From Thalassolituus marinus (GTDB lineage Bacteria; Pseudomonadota; Gammaproteobacteria; Pseudomonadales; Oceanobacteraceae): a stretch of 64,000 nucleotides of DNA. Shown here in pieces: positions 54,478 through 63,295 of this stretch; the first letter of the stretch is position 1; each line of letters opens with the position of its first letter. The notes under the pieces are model-generated. The model did not search any database. It was not told the DNA's origin and saw nothing but the letters and a program-made list of their open reading frames with translations. The translations under genes and the position numbers were made by a program. The stretch lies in the NCBI RefSeq assembly GCF_020320395.1, contig NZ_JAEDAH010000041.1, positions 1-64,000 on the forward strand. Reading direction: 5' to 3'.

Positions 54478-54491
54478 GGCCATGGATGGCC
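54478..54491 (+). promoter_or_regulatory. CsrA/RsmA-like hairpin (plus strand, TGGA loop)
   Basis: Plus strand GGCCA-TGGA-TGGCC, giving CCATGGATGG (fits CANGGANG), further extended by flanking CCCC/GGGG pairs at 54474-54498. Part of the 54 kb element. Confidence 0.5.
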
Positions 54492-54568
54492 GATGGGGCG
54501 CGAGGGGTAAGGCCCCTCTATGAGGACAAGGGGCCAGGAATATCTCACAAAAGTTCAAATGAAAATTT

Positions 54569-54604
54569 GTGGGACAGCAATGCGGCAGTGCCGGGCTTTT
54601 TTAT
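54569..54604 (+). terminator. Right-end terminator of the 54 kb element
   Basis: Plus strand GTGGGACAGCA, hairpin CGGCA/TGCCG within AGC/GCT pairing, then TTTTTT. It mirrors the left end. It lies 2 bp from the stop of the convergent acyl-CoA ligase gene. Confidence 0.65.
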
Positions 54605-54606
54605 GG

Positions 54607-56274
54607 TCAGCTGCTCGCCTTCTCCATCAGATAGTCGATATATTCATCACGTAATGTACGTTTCTGCAACTTACCGGTAGCAGTGTGCGGCAGCTCCTGC
54701 ACAAACAGCACATCGTCCGGTAACCACCATTTGGCAACGTGCTGCTCCAGGTAACTGAGCACCTCTTCCTTCGTCAGGTTCGCGCCTTCCTGCTGCACAA
54801 TAAACAGCAACGGACGCTCGTCCCATTTCTTATGACGTACGCCGATCACACAGGCTTCCATCACCTGCGGATGACCAACGGCTGCGTTCTCCAGATCAAT
54901 ACTGGAAATCCATTCGCCGCCGGACTTCACCACATCCTTGGCGCGATCCACAATCTGCAGGTAGCTGTTTTCATCAATCACCGCGATATCGCCGGTATCA
55001 AACCAGCGGCCACCTTCGGCATCGATAAAGAAGGATTCAGGTTTTTCGTTTTTGAAGTAGGCGTCCAGTACCCATGGTCCGCGCACACGCAGGTAGCCGC
55101 GGGTAATACCATCGTGTGGCAGTCGTTCGTCATCATCACCGAAAATCTCGATATCGACGCCAAACATCGGACGTCCGGCAGTAGTCTGCAGGCGATAGCG
55201 CTCCTCATCACTCATACTCTGCATAGCCCTGGTTGGCGCACCCAGTGTTGCCAGCGGTGAGGTCTCAGTCATGCCCCAGATCGGCAGCAGATAAACGCCG
55301 TATTCCTTATCCAGGGTTTCCACCAGCGAGCGTGGAGAGGCAGAGCCACCGACACCCACTGTTTTCACCGAGTCCATGCGTTTACCGGTCTTCTTCAGAT
55401 AGTCGATTAATCCCAGCCATACCGTCGGCACGCCCAGCATCAGGTCGACCTGTGCAATCTCAATCAGCTCGTGCAGACTCTGGCCATCCATACCGTCACC
55501 CGGCAGTACCAGATTGGCTCCACTCATCGGTGCGATATACGGCATTCCCCAGGCGCAGACGTGATACATAGGCACCACCGGCATCACCACCGAATCGGCC
55601 GATACATTAAGGGCATCCGGGTTACGACTGGCATAGGCATGCAGAATGGTTGAGGCGTGGGAATATAAAACGCCTTTCGGGTTCCCCGTGGTGCCCGAGG
55701 TGTAACATAAACCAGAGGCCGTTTCGGCCGGGAAACGCGGCCAGCTGAAGGTGCCTGCCTGCGCTGCCAGCAAGGCTTCGTAATTGATCGGATTCGGCAG
55801 CGTTGTCGCCGGCATCTGATCTTCATCAATCATAAAAATAAAGCCGCGTACGGAGGTCAGCTTATCCGCCACGGGTTCGAGCAATTTAGCAAAACAGGCG
55901 TCGAGGAATACGTAGCAGTCTTCGGCATGATTAATGATGTATTCGACCTGCTCGGTATACAGACGCGGGTTAACCGTATGACAGATCGCACCGATACCGG
56001 AAATAGCGTAGTAACACTCCAGATGGCGGTAGCCATTCCATGCCAGCGTCGCCACGCGGTCACCGGGCTGAACACCAAGAAACTGCAGCGCATTGGCCAG
56101 CTGTTTGGTGCGAGTCAGGGCATCGCGATAGGTGTAGCGATGAATATCCCCTTCCTGACGGCGGCTGATTACTTCGCTGCCACCATGATGAGCAGCGGCG
56201 TATTCGAGTAAATCAGAAATGATTAATGGCTGGGTCATCATCTGACCTGCCATCACTGAAGAAGTGGTGGTCAT
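54607..56274 (-). CDS. Acyl-CoA ligase, AMP-forming (AlkK/medium-chain type)
   Basis: 555 residues of the ANL superfamily, activating a fatty or related carboxylic acid to its CoA thioester. P-loop [23 protein letters not shown] motif, [11 protein letters not shown], hinge [15 protein letters not shown] and the catalytic lysine region [15 protein letters not shown]. The sequence is closest in style to AlkK-type medium-chain or methylthiopropionate (DmdB-like) ligases. A thiolase gene 3 kb away could belong to the same beta-oxidation theme. Substrate uncertain. Confidence 0.88.
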   Translation of the reverse strand: MTTTSSVMAGQMMTQPLIISDLLEYAAAHHGGSEVISRRQEGDIHRYTYRDALTRTKQLANALQFLGVQPGDRVATLAWNGYRHLECYYAISGIGAICHTVNPRLYTEQVEYIINHAEDCYVFLDACFAKLLEPVADKLTSVRGFIFMIDEDQMPATTLPNPINYEALLAAQAGTFSWPRFPAETASGLCYTSGTTGNPKGVLYSHASTILHAYASRNPDALNVSADSVVMPVVPMYHVCAWGMPYIAPMSGANLVLPGDGMDGQSLHELIEIAQVDLMLGVPTVWLGLIDYLKKTGKRMDSVKTVGVGGSASPRSLVETLDKEYGVYLLPIWGMTETSPLATLGAPTRAMQSMSDEERYRLQTTAGRPMFGVDIEIFGDDDERLPHDGITRGYLRVRGPWVLDAYFKNEKPESFFIDAEGGRWFDTGDIAVIDENSYLQIVDRAKDVVKSGGEWISSIDLENAAVGHPQVMEACVIGVRHKKWDERPLLFIVQQEGANLTKEEVLSYLEQHVAKWWLPDDVLFVQELPHTATGKLQKRTLRDEYIDYLMEKASS

Positions 56275-56541
56275 AGCGGCATTCCGTGGCTGTTCGTTGT
56301 TATTTAAGAGAATGAATTAAGAATGCCACTATAACAGCTAAGATTGTTGACTCTGTTACATGACTGAGGCGATTAGCTGCTTTTCGCATAAAAGAATTAA
56401 ACGGGTTACAGCCGGAGGAGAAAAAGAAACAGAAAAACCGCCTAAGGTTGATAGTTTGGTCAGCAAAACTACGACGGTATTCCGATTCAACGGCTGAGGC
56501 AGGCTGATAGCATAGCGGCCACCAATGGAGGGTACCAACTT

Positions 56542-58443
56542 ATGCAAAAATCACTTGTGTGCATCGCTGTGTCTGCAGCATTAACCGGATGTTTTGGCTC
56601 AGATCATCACAAAGACCATTTTCATCCTGGCAAAGGACATGGTCATGGGCACACCGCTGAACCAGAAGAGCCTGTTATTTATGCCCCGACACCGGCGGCA
56701 GTGAACGAACTGGTTTTCCTGGACAGCACCCATAAGCCGCTGGCTGGTGCAGAAGTTACCATCACAGCTCTCAGCAACAGCACTGTCAGCACCACCTCGA
56801 CGCGCGTGCGTACCATGGCGACAACCGAAAGCGAGGTGTACTACACCGACGCAGCAGGGCGCATCGCTTTAACTGATCTGCAATCCGGTACTTACATTCT
56901 TACCACAAGCATTGGCGGGATCGCCGTATCTTCTACGCTGATCATTGATGCTGACAATGCAGCTTATCAGGCTACAATTTCGACGCCGATTACCGTCATA
57001 GAAGGTAGTGGTAGTGTCATGGTTGAAGATCTTAGTGCTGATGCTGTTTTCGCAACAATTTCCGGTCAGCTCTACGATGACAATGGTCCTGTTGCAGGAG
57101 CACAGATTGAACTATCCGGTGGAGAACTGACCAACGGAGTCGTTACCAGCACACTGTCAGACAGTAACGGCGTATTCACCCTCTTTGTCGGCATTCCAGC
57201 GGAACAAGCCGAAGCGCTCAGCGCGGCTACCATACGAATCATTGACGCCAACTATGAAACCATCGCCGAAACCATTGATGTAACTTTATTCCAGGCACTG
57301 GCAGGGCAAAACTACCAAATGGTTGCGGCCAGCAACAGTCTGCCTGCACTGTATTCTGAAAACTTCGAGCAGGGCTCAAATACCTGCGGAAACTGGTCTG
57401 CGGAAAGCGTTAATGGCGATAACGCGAATCTCTGGCATCTTCATACCACCGGCCAGAATGTAAAGAACTCTGCTGCCACTAACGGGCTGGTACAGCTGGC
57501 CTACAACGACACCTCAATGGGCTACGCCCCTGAACCAATTGACAGCGCCGCCTGCTGGTATGGCTCTGCTGATGGAGAAGGTTCCGCCAGTGGCAACTAC
57601 CTGGCCCAGACCACCTCAGAGAACAATGCAGCGGATGGTGGTACATCAGCGACGGCTCATGCCGGAGCAATCGTATCGCCATGGATTGATCTGACGGCAG
57701 AAGCCGCGCCACTGTCTGTGCAGCTGAAAACCTGGTGGGAAATTGAGTCGGACAACCCCTACGGGTTTGGTTCAGACACAATGGAAGTGGCCTACACCAC
57801 AAATGAAAGAAGCTGGGTAACCATTGCCCGCCTGAACCCACTGAGCAATCCTACCGATGGCAGTGACCGCTCGGCGATCCCATTTTCCAATGCTGGCTAT
57901 AACCTTGCGCCATACTGGCAACAACTCGAAGCAATGGATATCTCTGAAGCCGCTGGTGAATCCATCAAGCTTCGATTGACATTCAACACTCAGGATGCGG
58001 AACGAAACGGTTTCCGTGGCTGGCTGGTCGATGACATCAGTGTTCTGCCAGTCGCAGGAACCTTCCCTCGCCCGGAAGAGAGACCGAGCGAAAATGCCGC
58101 TTCTCTGGTCGAGCTTTACGTTGTCAGCCCATACTACGGCTCGCCATTACTGCCTTACTATCAGCACACCTTCAACTTTGATGGCCTCTACAAAGGAACA
58201 GTACCGGCTACCATCAAACTTGTACGTAAATACTCTGATGGTTATCTTCAGGTCTTCAAGCAAGTTACCGTTAACCCAAACAGTCCTTTTGGCTTCAGTT
58301 CGCTAATTGACACACCAGATATTGGAGATGATTTTGATCTGTCAATCCGCGTCCACTACGGCAGCAGTTCCGTAGCACAGGAAATTATTCCACTGGATTA
58401 CTATATCAATGCAACATCAGATATTCCTGAGTTGGAAATTTAA
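56542..58443 (+). CDS. Large surface lipoprotein with His-rich N-terminus and carboxypeptidase-like/choice-of-anchor domains
   Basis: 633-residue predicted lipoprotein (lipobox ALTGC, cysteine 17). Directly after the lipidated cysteine is a histidine-rich tract (SDHHKDHFHPGKGHGHGHT) that could bind zinc, nickel or copper. Two carboxypeptidase-regulatory-like beta domains follow (LAGAEVTITALSNSTV, then PVAGAQIELSGGELT), then a jelly-roll-like region with NFEQGSNTCGNWSAESV and GWLVDDISVLPV, as in proteins that bind carbohydrate or other polymers. No catalytic motif was recognised. No similar gene is adjacent. Ends at a strong terminator. Confidence 0.8.
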   Translation: MQKSLVCIAVSAALTGCFGSDHHKDHFHPGKGHGHGHTAEPEEPVIYAPTPAAVNELVFLDSTHKPLAGAEVTITALSNSTVSTTSTRVRTMATTESEVYYTDAAGRIALTDLQSGTYILTTSIGGIAVSSTLIIDADNAAYQATISTPITVIEGSGSVMVEDLSADAVFATISGQLYDDNGPVAGAQIELSGGELTNGVVTSTLSDSNGVFTLFVGIPAEQAEALSAATIRIIDANYETIAETIDVTLFQALAGQNYQMVAASNSLPALYSENFEQGSNTCGNWSAESVNGDNANLWHLHTTGQNVKNSAATNGLVQLAYNDTSMGYAPEPIDSAACWYGSADGEGSASGNYLAQTTSENNAADGGTSATAHAGAIVSPWIDLTAEAAPLSVQLKTWWEIESDNPYGFGSDTMEVAYTTNERSWVTIARLNPLSNPTDGSDRSAIPFSNAGYNLAPYWQQLEAMDISEAAGESIKLRLTFNTQDAERNGFRGWLVDDISVLPVAGTFPRPEERPSENAASLVELYVVSPYYGSPLLPYYQHTFNFDGLYKGTVPATIKLVRKYSDGYLQVFKQVTVNPNSPFGFSSLIDTPDIGDDFDLSIRVHYGSSSVAQEIIPLDYYINATSDIPELEI

Positions 58444-58445
58444 TT

Positions 58446-58475
58446 AAAAAAGGCGGCCAACTGGCCGCCTTTTTT
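58446..58475. terminator. Bidirectional terminator between the lipoprotein and thiolase genes
   Basis: A6, stem GGCGGCCA/TGGCCGCC, T6; tight loop. Serves both convergent genes. Confidence 0.93.
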
Positions 58476-58488
58476 ATTCCGCGCCCGG

Positions 58489-59667
58489 TTAACGTTCAAT
58501 CGCCAGTGACACACCCATACCACCACCGATACAAAGGGTCGCCAGACCCTTCTTCGCGTCAGTACGGATCATCTCGTGCAGCAGGGACACCAGAATACGG
58601 CAGCCGGAAGCACCAATCGGGTGACCCAGTGCAATAGCACCGCCGTTTACGTTGATCTTATCAACGCTCCAGCCAAGGCCTTTATTCACAGACAGCGCCT
58701 GCACGGCGAAGGCTTCGTTAGCTTCCACCAGATCCAGATCATCAACAGTCCAGCCGGCTTTTTCCAGACACTTTCTGGTCGCCGGAATCGGACCGGTACC
58801 CATGATCTTCGGATCAACACCAGCGTTAGAGTAGGCTTTAATGGTCGCCAGCACTGGCAGACCCAGCGCTTCGGCTTTTTCACGGCTGGCCAGCATCACC
58901 GCCGCCGCACCATCGTTCAGTGACGAAGCGTTACCTGCGGTCACCGAACCATCTTTTTTGAACGCCGGACGCATAGCCGCCAGCTTGTCAGCAGTGGTGC
59001 CTGCGCGCGGGTTTTCGTCGGTGTCGAAAATCAGCGGCTCGCCCTTACGCTGAGGAATACTGACCGGAGTGATTTCGTCTTTGAACTTGCCCGCTTCAAT
59101 GGCGGCCACGGCTTTGGCCTGTGAGGCGGCGGCAAAAGCATCCTGCTCTTCACGGCCAATGCTGTATTCATCAGCAATGTTTTCCGCAGTAATGCCCATA
59201 TGGAAGTCATTGAATGCATCCCACAGGCCATCAACAATCATGGTATCGACCATGTTCCACGGGCCCATACGCTGACCATTGCGTGAGTTTGGCAGCGCGT
59301 GTGGCGCATTGGACATAGACTCCTGACCGCCGGCAATAATCAGATCGGCATCACCCGCCTTAATCGCCTGAGCTGCCAGATGCAGAGCTTTCAGACCAGA
59401 GCCACACACCTTGTTAATGGTCATGGCTGGTGTTGTATCCGGCAGACCACCTTTGATGGCTGCCTGACGCGCAGGGTTCTGGCCAGCAGCTGCCGTCAGT
59501 ACCTGACCCATTAACACTTCATCGACTTCAGCCGGGTTAACGCCCGTCTTTTCCAGCAGCGAGCGAATAACCGTAGCACCCAGCTCGGTTGCCTGTACGC
59601 TGGCCAGTGAACCACCGAAAGTACCAATAGCGGTACGGGTCGCCGCAACAATCACCACGTCGGTCAT
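58489..59667 (-). CDS. Acetyl-CoA C-acetyltransferase (thiolase)
   Basis: 392-residue biosynthetic-type thiolase that condenses or splits acetoacetyl-CoA. Acyl-accepting cysteine in [14 protein letters not shown], base-pair histidine in [15 protein letters not shown], second cysteine in [14 protein letters not shown]. It could serve PHA synthesis, acetoacetate use, or ketone-body metabolism; no phaB/phaC or CoA-transferase gene is in the window. Confidence 0.94.
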   Translation of the reverse strand: MTDVVIVAATRTAIGTFGGSLASVQATELGATVIRSLLEKTGVNPAEVDEVLMGQVLTAAAGQNPARQAAIKGGLPDTTPAMTINKVCGSGLKALHLAAQAIKAGDADLIIAGGQESMSNAPHALPNSRNGQRMGPWNMVDTMIVDGLWDAFNDFHMGITAENIADEYSIGREEQDAFAAASQAKAVAAIEAGKFKDEITPVSIPQRKGEPLIFDTDENPRAGTTADKLAAMRPAFKKDGSVTAGNASSLNDGAAAVMLASREKAEALGLPVLATIKAYSNAGVDPKIMGTGPIPATRKCLEKAGWTVDDLDLVEANEAFAVQALSVNKGLGWSVDKINVNGGAIALGHPIGASGCRILVSLLHEMIRTDAKKGLATLCIGGGMGVSLAIER

Positions 59668-59883
59668 GGGAAGATCTCCATAGGGTTTGATAGATACCTG
59701 TTCTGAGTATCACAGCGTACATGAATACTTCATGACGGCTCAGCGCCATCTCATACCAAAGGCCGAAGCATGTCCGCTTTGTCGCCCGGATAGCGGGCAC
59801 TCACATACAGGTTGAAAAAAGTGGCGGGATTATACCCGAAAGGCCGTATAACCCCTGCAGACTAATGTGGCATTGCCTTCACA

Positions 59884-60435
59884 TCAGTGATTCTGGTCAG
59901 TCCTGTCGAGCTGGCCGACATCAAGTACCGGCGAAGCATCGATGTGCTGGGCATCCATCATATAGGCCACCCGCTCAAGGGAGCTGAGAATCATGGTTTG
60001 TTCCCAGTCGTGCAGATCCTGAAACTGCTGAATAAAGCTGTCCTGCAACGGCTTCGGGGCATCAGCCAGTACCGCATCGGCGGCTTCTGTCAGGTGTACG
60101 AACACCTTACGCTTATCACTGCTACCGCGCTCTCTGCGCACCAGATCACGCTTTGCCAGGCGATCAATGATGGTTGTCACCGTCGCCTGAGAAAGGTTAA
60201 CGCCGTGAGCAATCTCACCCACAGTAAGCTCACCATGCTGACGCAGCAATTGCAGAATCAGCAACTGCGGTGCTGTCAGGCCAGACACCTTGCTCAGCTG
60301 ACGCGAGTGCATGTCCGTTGCCCGGATAATTCTGCGCAGAGCAACCAGCACCTCGTCGTAACGATTCATATCGTCTTCCCGTTCCCCGGTAAAATCGCCG
60401 GACATTTTATCATTGAACGTTACGAAAAGGCTCAT
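59884..60435 (-). CDS. ectR: MarR family regulator, probable ectoine-operon regulator (EctR-like)
   Basis: 183 residues, winged helix with LTAPQLLILQLLRQHGELTV, VNLSQATVTTIIDRLAKRDL and the wing RRERGSSDKRKVFVHLT. EctR repressors are MarR-type proteins encoded next to ectABC; this one shares the operon with cheW and is divergent from ectA. Its ATG overlaps the cheW stop by 4 bp (ATGA); a second start at 60369 (MNRYDEVLVALRRI) would give a protein of usual EctR size. The assignment rests on family and location. Confidence 0.75.
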   Translation of the reverse strand: MSLFVTFNDKMSGDFTGEREDDMNRYDEVLVALRRIIRATDMHSRQLSKVSGLTAPQLLILQLLRQHGELTVGEIAHGVNLSQATVTTIIDRLAKRDLVRRERGSSDKRKVFVHLTEAADAVLADAPKPLQDSFIQQFQDLHDWEQTMILSSLERVAYMMDAQHIDASPVLDVGQLDRTDQNH

Positions 60436-60857
60436 TTATCACCCCCGGCGGATAACCCAGCCAGATAATCAACATCCAGCGCCACAACCAGTTCCTCGCC
60501 GACCTGGCAGGTTCCCTGCAGCACCGCCTGAGGTGTCGGAGGTGGCTCAATGTCAGATTCTTTGAGTTCTATGATTTCCCTGACCCGGTCCACTGTCATA
60601 CCAATCACTTCCGGGCCCAGCTCCAGCGTCATGATGCGGGTGTCGTCATCAGACTCCACCTCGTTCAACGCCAGCAGTCTGCGTCCGGATATCACAGTAA
60701 CAATATCGCCGCGCTGGTTGATGATGCCCTCAACAATGGCCGGCGCGGCAGGCACAGGCTCTGGACGGCTCCACGGGCTGACTTCACGGATATGACTCAC
60801 CGGAATGCAGTACAGGGTTTCATCCAGAGAGAAGGTTAACCATGGCTGGGTCTGCAT
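60432..60857 (-). CDS. CheW-like adaptor protein
   Basis: 141 residues, one CheW domain: WLTFSLDETLYCIPVSHIRE, GIINQRGDIVTVISGRRLL, GMTVDRVREIIELKESDIEP. CheW couples receptors to CheA. No cheA or receptor gene is next to it; it is instead the first gene of a cheW-marR pair divergent from ectABC, so an osmotic or adhesion-linked signalling role is possible. Its promoter must share the palindrome-rich gap before ectA. Confidence 0.88.
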   Translation of the reverse strand: MQTQPWLTFSLDETLYCIPVSHIREVSPWSRPEPVPAAPAIVEGIINQRGDIVTVISGRRLLALNEVESDDDTRIMTLELGPEVIGMTVDRVREIIELKESDIEPPPTPQAVLQGTCQVGEELVVALDVDYLAGLSAGGDK

Positions 60858-60868
60858 AGCGCCTCAAA

Positions 60869-60923
60869 TACTTAGAGTTGTAAATATATTTAAGCGATGC
60901 TAAATTATTTAGCGTTCTAAGTA
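60869..60923. promoter_or_regulatory. Nested palindromes in the cheW-ectA divergent promoter
   Basis: Three inverted repeats are nested here: outer arms TACTTAGA (60869-60876) and TCTAAGTA (60916-60923); TAAATATATTTA (60881-60892); and GCTAAAT-T-ATTTAGC (60899-60913). The half-site shape resembles MarR/EctR sites (TATTTAGT type). The most likely binder is the MarR protein encoded next door, controlling both cheW-marR and ectABC. Confidence 0.62.
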
Positions 60924-61000
60924 AATGAGCTTCACTGTAATGAACATTTCGTACAATTTATGGACGAATAAGGCTCAGTACGCAGTGAATTAGCTAAAAA

Positions 61001-61543
61001 ATGGACTATGACACGTCAATTCTGACAATAGATACCAATACAGATCAAAGCAATATTCTCTTTCGAGAACCAAAAGACACCGATGGAAGCGCAGTTTTTG
61101 AACTGATCAACCGCTGTAAACCATTAGATGTCAATTCAATGTACTGCAACCTGTTGCAGTGTTCCCATTTCGCACAAACATCCATCGCAGCCGAGCGAAG
61201 CGGTGAAATCATTGGTTTCATCTCGGGCTATCGCCTGCCTCAGCAGCCAGACACCCTGTTTGTCTGGCAGGTGGCAGTAGACGCTTCCGCACGCGGCATG
61301 GGACTGGCCAGCCGCATGCTGACGACCTTGCTGCAGCGTCTGGGCGGTGATATCCGCCATCTGCATACCAGCATCACGGCCAGTAACGAAGCGTCCTGGA
61401 ATACCTTCCGCCGCCTGGCGGAGACGCTTAACGCCCCGCTTAACAGCAGCATGATGTTTGATCGTGAGCGCCACTTCGGCGGTGCACATGACAGCGAATC
61501 TCTGGTCCATATCGGCCCCTTCAACATTACGTCACAGGAGTAA
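61001..61543 (+). CDS. ectA: L-2,4-diaminobutyrate acetyltransferase
   Basis: GNAT enzyme, second ectoine step, acetylating diaminobutyrate. 180 residues, with REPKDTDGSAVFELINRCKP, NSMYCNLLQCSHFAQTS and the acetyl-CoA loop VDASARGMGLASRML. The ATG at 61001 has only a weak ribosome site. ectB starts 5 bp after its stop. Confidence 0.96.
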   Translation: MDYDTSILTIDTNTDQSNILFREPKDTDGSAVFELINRCKPLDVNSMYCNLLQCSHFAQTSIAAERSGEIIGFISGYRLPQQPDTLFVWQVAVDASARGMGLASRMLTTLLQRLGGDIRHLHTSITASNEASWNTFRRLAETLNAPLNSSMMFDRERHFGGAHDSESLVHIGPFNITSQE

Positions 61544-61547
61544 ACAC

Positions 61548-62813
61548 ATGGATATTTACGAACAACTCGAGTCCAACGTGCGCGGCTATTGCCGTTCGTT
61601 TCCGGTTACTTTTTCCCGGGCGCGCAACGCCGTACTCACTGACACCGACGGCAATGACTACATCGACTTTCTCGGTGGCGCCGGCACACTGAACTATGGC
61701 CACAACAACCCGGCCTTCAAGGAAGCACTGATTGATTACATTCAGTCAGACAGCGTGACCCACGGTCTGGATATGCACACCGAAGCAAAGACCGCCTTTC
61801 TGCAGGCTTTCAACGAGCACATTCTCAAGCCGCGAAAGATGGACTACAAAATCCAGTTCACAGGACCGACCGGCACCAACGCAGTTGAAGCAGCACTGAA
61901 AATTGTGCGCAAAAATACTGGCCGTCAGACCGTGGTTTCCTTCACTAATGGCTTTCATGGTGTAACCCAGGGTGCGGTTGCCGTAACCGCCAACAGCTAC
62001 TACAAAAATGCCGTGGGTATGCCATTACCAGGCGTGCAGTTCATGCCATACGATGGCTATCTCGGTGACTTCAATACCCTGCATTACTTCGAGAAAGCTC
62101 TGCAGGATAAATCGTCTGGCCTTGGTCACCCGGCCGCAGTCATCGTTGAATGCATTCAGGGTGAAGGCGGTCTCAATGCCGCATCCGAAGCCTGGCTGCT
62201 GGGTCTGCAGGCACTGTGTAAGCGCTATGACATGCTGCTGATTGTCGACGATATTCAGGCTGGCTGTGGTCGCAGCGGTACTTTCTTCAGTTTCGAGGAG
62301 TTCGGCCTGCAGCCTGATGTCATTACCCTGTCAAAATCCCTTAGTGGCTATGGCCTGCCGATGGCTGTAGTGCTGATGAAGGAAGAACTGGATACCTGGA
62401 AGCCAGGCGAACACAACGGTACTTTCCGTGGCAACAATCATGCGTTTGTCACCGCGCGCAAAGCGATTGAGACCTACTGGGCTGACGACAGCTTCAGCAA
62501 GTCGGTTAAACACAAAGCTCATGTTTTGCGTCAGCGTCTGAAAGAAATCCAGGCAGAACACGGCGGCCAGCTTAAACACAAAGGCCGCGGCATTATGCAG
62601 GGGCTGGAGTGTGCTGATGGCAAACTGGCAAATCGCATCACTGAGCTGGCGTTTGAACGCGGCCTGATCATTGAAACCAGCGGCTCAGACGGCCAGGTTG
62701 TAAAAATCCTGACACCACTGACCATTGAAGAAGACCTGCTGCTCAAAGGTCTGGACATCCTCGATAGCTGCATCGGCGACGTAATGTCCGAACTGGTTTC
62801 CAAAGCATCCTGA
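61548..62813 (+). CDS. ectB: L-2,4-diaminobutyrate:2-oxoglutarate aminotransferase
   Basis: PLP class III transaminase, first committed ectoine step, making diaminobutyrate from aspartate semialdehyde and glutamate. 421 residues, ATG at 61548 after CAGGAG. VRGYCRSFPVTFSRA, IQFTGPTGTNAVEAALK, PLP aspartate in IVDDIQAGCGRSGTFFSFE and PLP lysine in LSKSLSGYGLPMA. Confidence 0.97.
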   Translation: MDIYEQLESNVRGYCRSFPVTFSRARNAVLTDTDGNDYIDFLGGAGTLNYGHNNPAFKEALIDYIQSDSVTHGLDMHTEAKTAFLQAFNEHILKPRKMDYKIQFTGPTGTNAVEAALKIVRKNTGRQTVVSFTNGFHGVTQGAVAVTANSYYKNAVGMPLPGVQFMPYDGYLGDFNTLHYFEKALQDKSSGLGHPAAVIVECIQGEGGLNAASEAWLLGLQALCKRYDMLLIVDDIQAGCGRSGTFFSFEEFGLQPDVITLSKSLSGYGLPMAVVLMKEELDTWKPGEHNGTFRGNNHAFVTARKAIETYWADDSFSKSVKHKAHVLRQRLKEIQAEHGGQLKHKGRGIMQGLECADGKLANRITELAFERGLIIETSGSDGQVVKILTPLTIEEDLLLKGLDILDSCIGDVMSELVSKAS

Positions 62814-62827
62814 ACAGAAGGTGAAAC

Positions 62828-63232
62828 ATGATTGTCCGTACTCTTGAGGAATGCGAAAACTCCTCACGTAAAATCGAAAGTGAAACCGGCACCTGGAACA
62901 GCGTGCGTATGTTGCTGAAAGACGACAACATGGGTTTCTCCTTTCACATTACAACCATCTATGCCAATACCGAGACGCCGATCTGGTATCAGAATCATCT
63001 CGAATCTGTGTACTGCATGAGCGGCGAAGGTGAAATTGAAACCGTGGCTGACGGCAAGGTATACCCGATTAAACCCGGCACCCTGTACATCCTCGATAAG
63101 AATGATCAGCACCTGCTGCGCGGTTTCAGCGAGATGAAAATGGCCTGCGTATTTAATCCGCCATTAATTGGCAACGAAGTACACAACAAAGAAGGCGCTT
63201 ACGAACTGAGCGCCGACAGCATCGCCGACTGA
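62828..63232 (+). CDS. ectC: L-ectoine synthase
   Basis: Cupin that closes the ring of N-acetyl-diaminobutyrate to ectoine. 134 residues, family start [16 protein letters not shown], metal-site region [19 protein letters not shown] and [18 protein letters not shown]. It is followed by a hairpin and the specialised aspartokinase gene. Confidence 0.97.
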   Translation: MIVRTLEECENSSRKIESETGTWNSVRMLLKDDNMGFSFHITTIYANTETPIWYQNHLESVYCMSGEGEIETVADGKVYPIKPGTLYILDKNDQHLLRGFSEMKMACVFNPPLIGNEVHNKEGAYELSADSIAD

Positions 63233-63238
63233 TGTTTT

Positions 63239-63257
63239 GCGCCGGTCACGCCGGCGC
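63239..63257 (+). promoter_or_regulatory. GC-rich hairpin between ectC and ask
   Basis: Perfect 7 bp stem GCGCCGG/CCGGCGC with loop TCACG, 7 bp after the ectC stop, no T-run. It could pause or trim the message and lower ask expression relative to ectABC. Confidence 0.55.
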
Positions 63258-63295
63258 CTCCTTCCCCGCCTGAAAGTTCAAAAAAGGATTCAACC

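Larger units (their letters stand above)
54001..54604. ncRNA. Non-coding hairpin-rich element with outward terminators; possible divergent sRNA pair
   Basis: This 604 bp stretch fills the gap between tatC and the acyl-CoA ligase gene. Both ends carry a related inverted sequence: GTGGGACAGCA, then a GC hairpin, then CTTTTTTAT. Read outward, each is an intrinsic terminator, so transcripts would leave the centre in both directions. The interior is GC-rich and full of perfect hairpins. Three of them expose NGGA in the loop within CANGGATG: 54202-54215 and 54227-54244 on minus, 54478-54491 on plus. That matches the CsrA/RsmA binding consensus. No convincing protein gene is present. It could instead be a dispersed repeat family of this genus. 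Confidence 0.45.
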
